Shown in pieces: positions 6,012-6,150 of a DNA stretch of 6,150 bases (its first letter is position 1; every line of letters begins with the position of its first letter). The DNA lies in assembly GCA_002441865.1 (NCBI GenBank), contig DJNY01000116.1, positions 1 through 6,150 of the forward strand, in the 5' to 3' direction. The DNA comes from Lachnospiraceae bacterium UBA6452 (lineage in GTDB: Bacteria; Bacillota; Clostridia; Lachnospirales; Lachnospiraceae). Both the position numbers and the translations under genes were made by a program. Under the pieces are notes generated by a model that worked only from the letters and a program-made list of their open reading frames with translations, was not told the origin of the DNA and searched no databases.

Positions 6012-6150
6012 TGGCAGACATTAAATATTATGACGTAATTCTGAAACCTGTAGTAACTGAAAAGAGCATGAACGCTATGGGCGAAAAGAAATATACTTTC
6101 CTGGTTCATCCGGAAGCAAACAAGTCTCAGATCAAAGAAGCTGTTGAAAA
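6011..6150 (+). CDS. rplW: 50S ribosomal protein L23, 3'-truncated by the window edge
   Basis: Forty-six codons are visible, reading [19 protein letters not shown] at the start, then [20 protein letters not shown], the typical N-terminal half of L23 (whole protein about 95-100 residues). L23 sits at the exit of the ribosomal tunnel and is the docking site for trigger factor and SRP. The ATG at 6011 overlaps the rplD stop (TAATG), and the ribosome binding site GAGGAGG (5994-6000) lies inside the rplD coding end, an arrangement that suggests translational coupling with L4. Confidence 0.95.
   Translation, partial: MADIKYYDVILKPVVTEKSMNAMGEKKYTFLVHPEANKSQIKEAVE

Overview
The window looks like chromosomal DNA from a low-to-medium GC Firmicute, most likely a gut Clostridia of the Lachnospiraceae type. 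I infer this from the strong AAGGAGG ribosome binding sites, the codon use, the style of the modular GLUG/CxxC/leucine-rich-repeat surface protein, and the sequence character of the ribosomal proteins L3, L4 and S10. All supported genes lie on the + strand.

Layout. (1) Positions 1-1899 hold the 3' part of a large, repeat-rich, probably cell-surface protein with seven GLUG-like repeats, two CxxC motifs, a Pro-rich linker and a BspA-like leucine-rich tail. Its start lies off the window. (2) A good vegetative promoter (1916-1945) leads into putP (2020-3576), a sodium/proline symporter with the expected sodium-site residues. (3) A 636-base gap (3577-4212) follows and is the most information-rich non-coding part of the window. 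It holds a 216-bp imperfect palindrome with exact 13-bp ends (3682-3897), then a strong A-tract-supported promoter (3914-3983), then a leader of about 220 nt that folds into several hairpins closed by a long-range helix, with the rpsJ ribosome binding site in the loop of a weak hairpin. (4) From 4213 to the end runs the start of the S10 ribosomal protein operon: rpsJ (S10), a 148-nt spacer with inverted repeats, rplC (L3), rplD (L4) and the first 46 codons of rplW (L23).

How it works together. The surface-protein gene and putP are housekeeping or accessory genes that happen to lie upstream. The ribosomal genes form one transcription unit starting at about 3990. The structured leader, and perhaps the structured rpsJ-rplC spacer, are the likely places for feedback control by a ribosomal protein; L4 in this operon is the known regulator in gamma-proteobacteria, but the actual regulator here is not visible from sequence. 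The palindromic element sits between the symporter and the S10 promoter and ends only 16 bp before the first promoter A-tract, so it may be a small non-autonomous mobile element or a long hairpin that insulates the two units.
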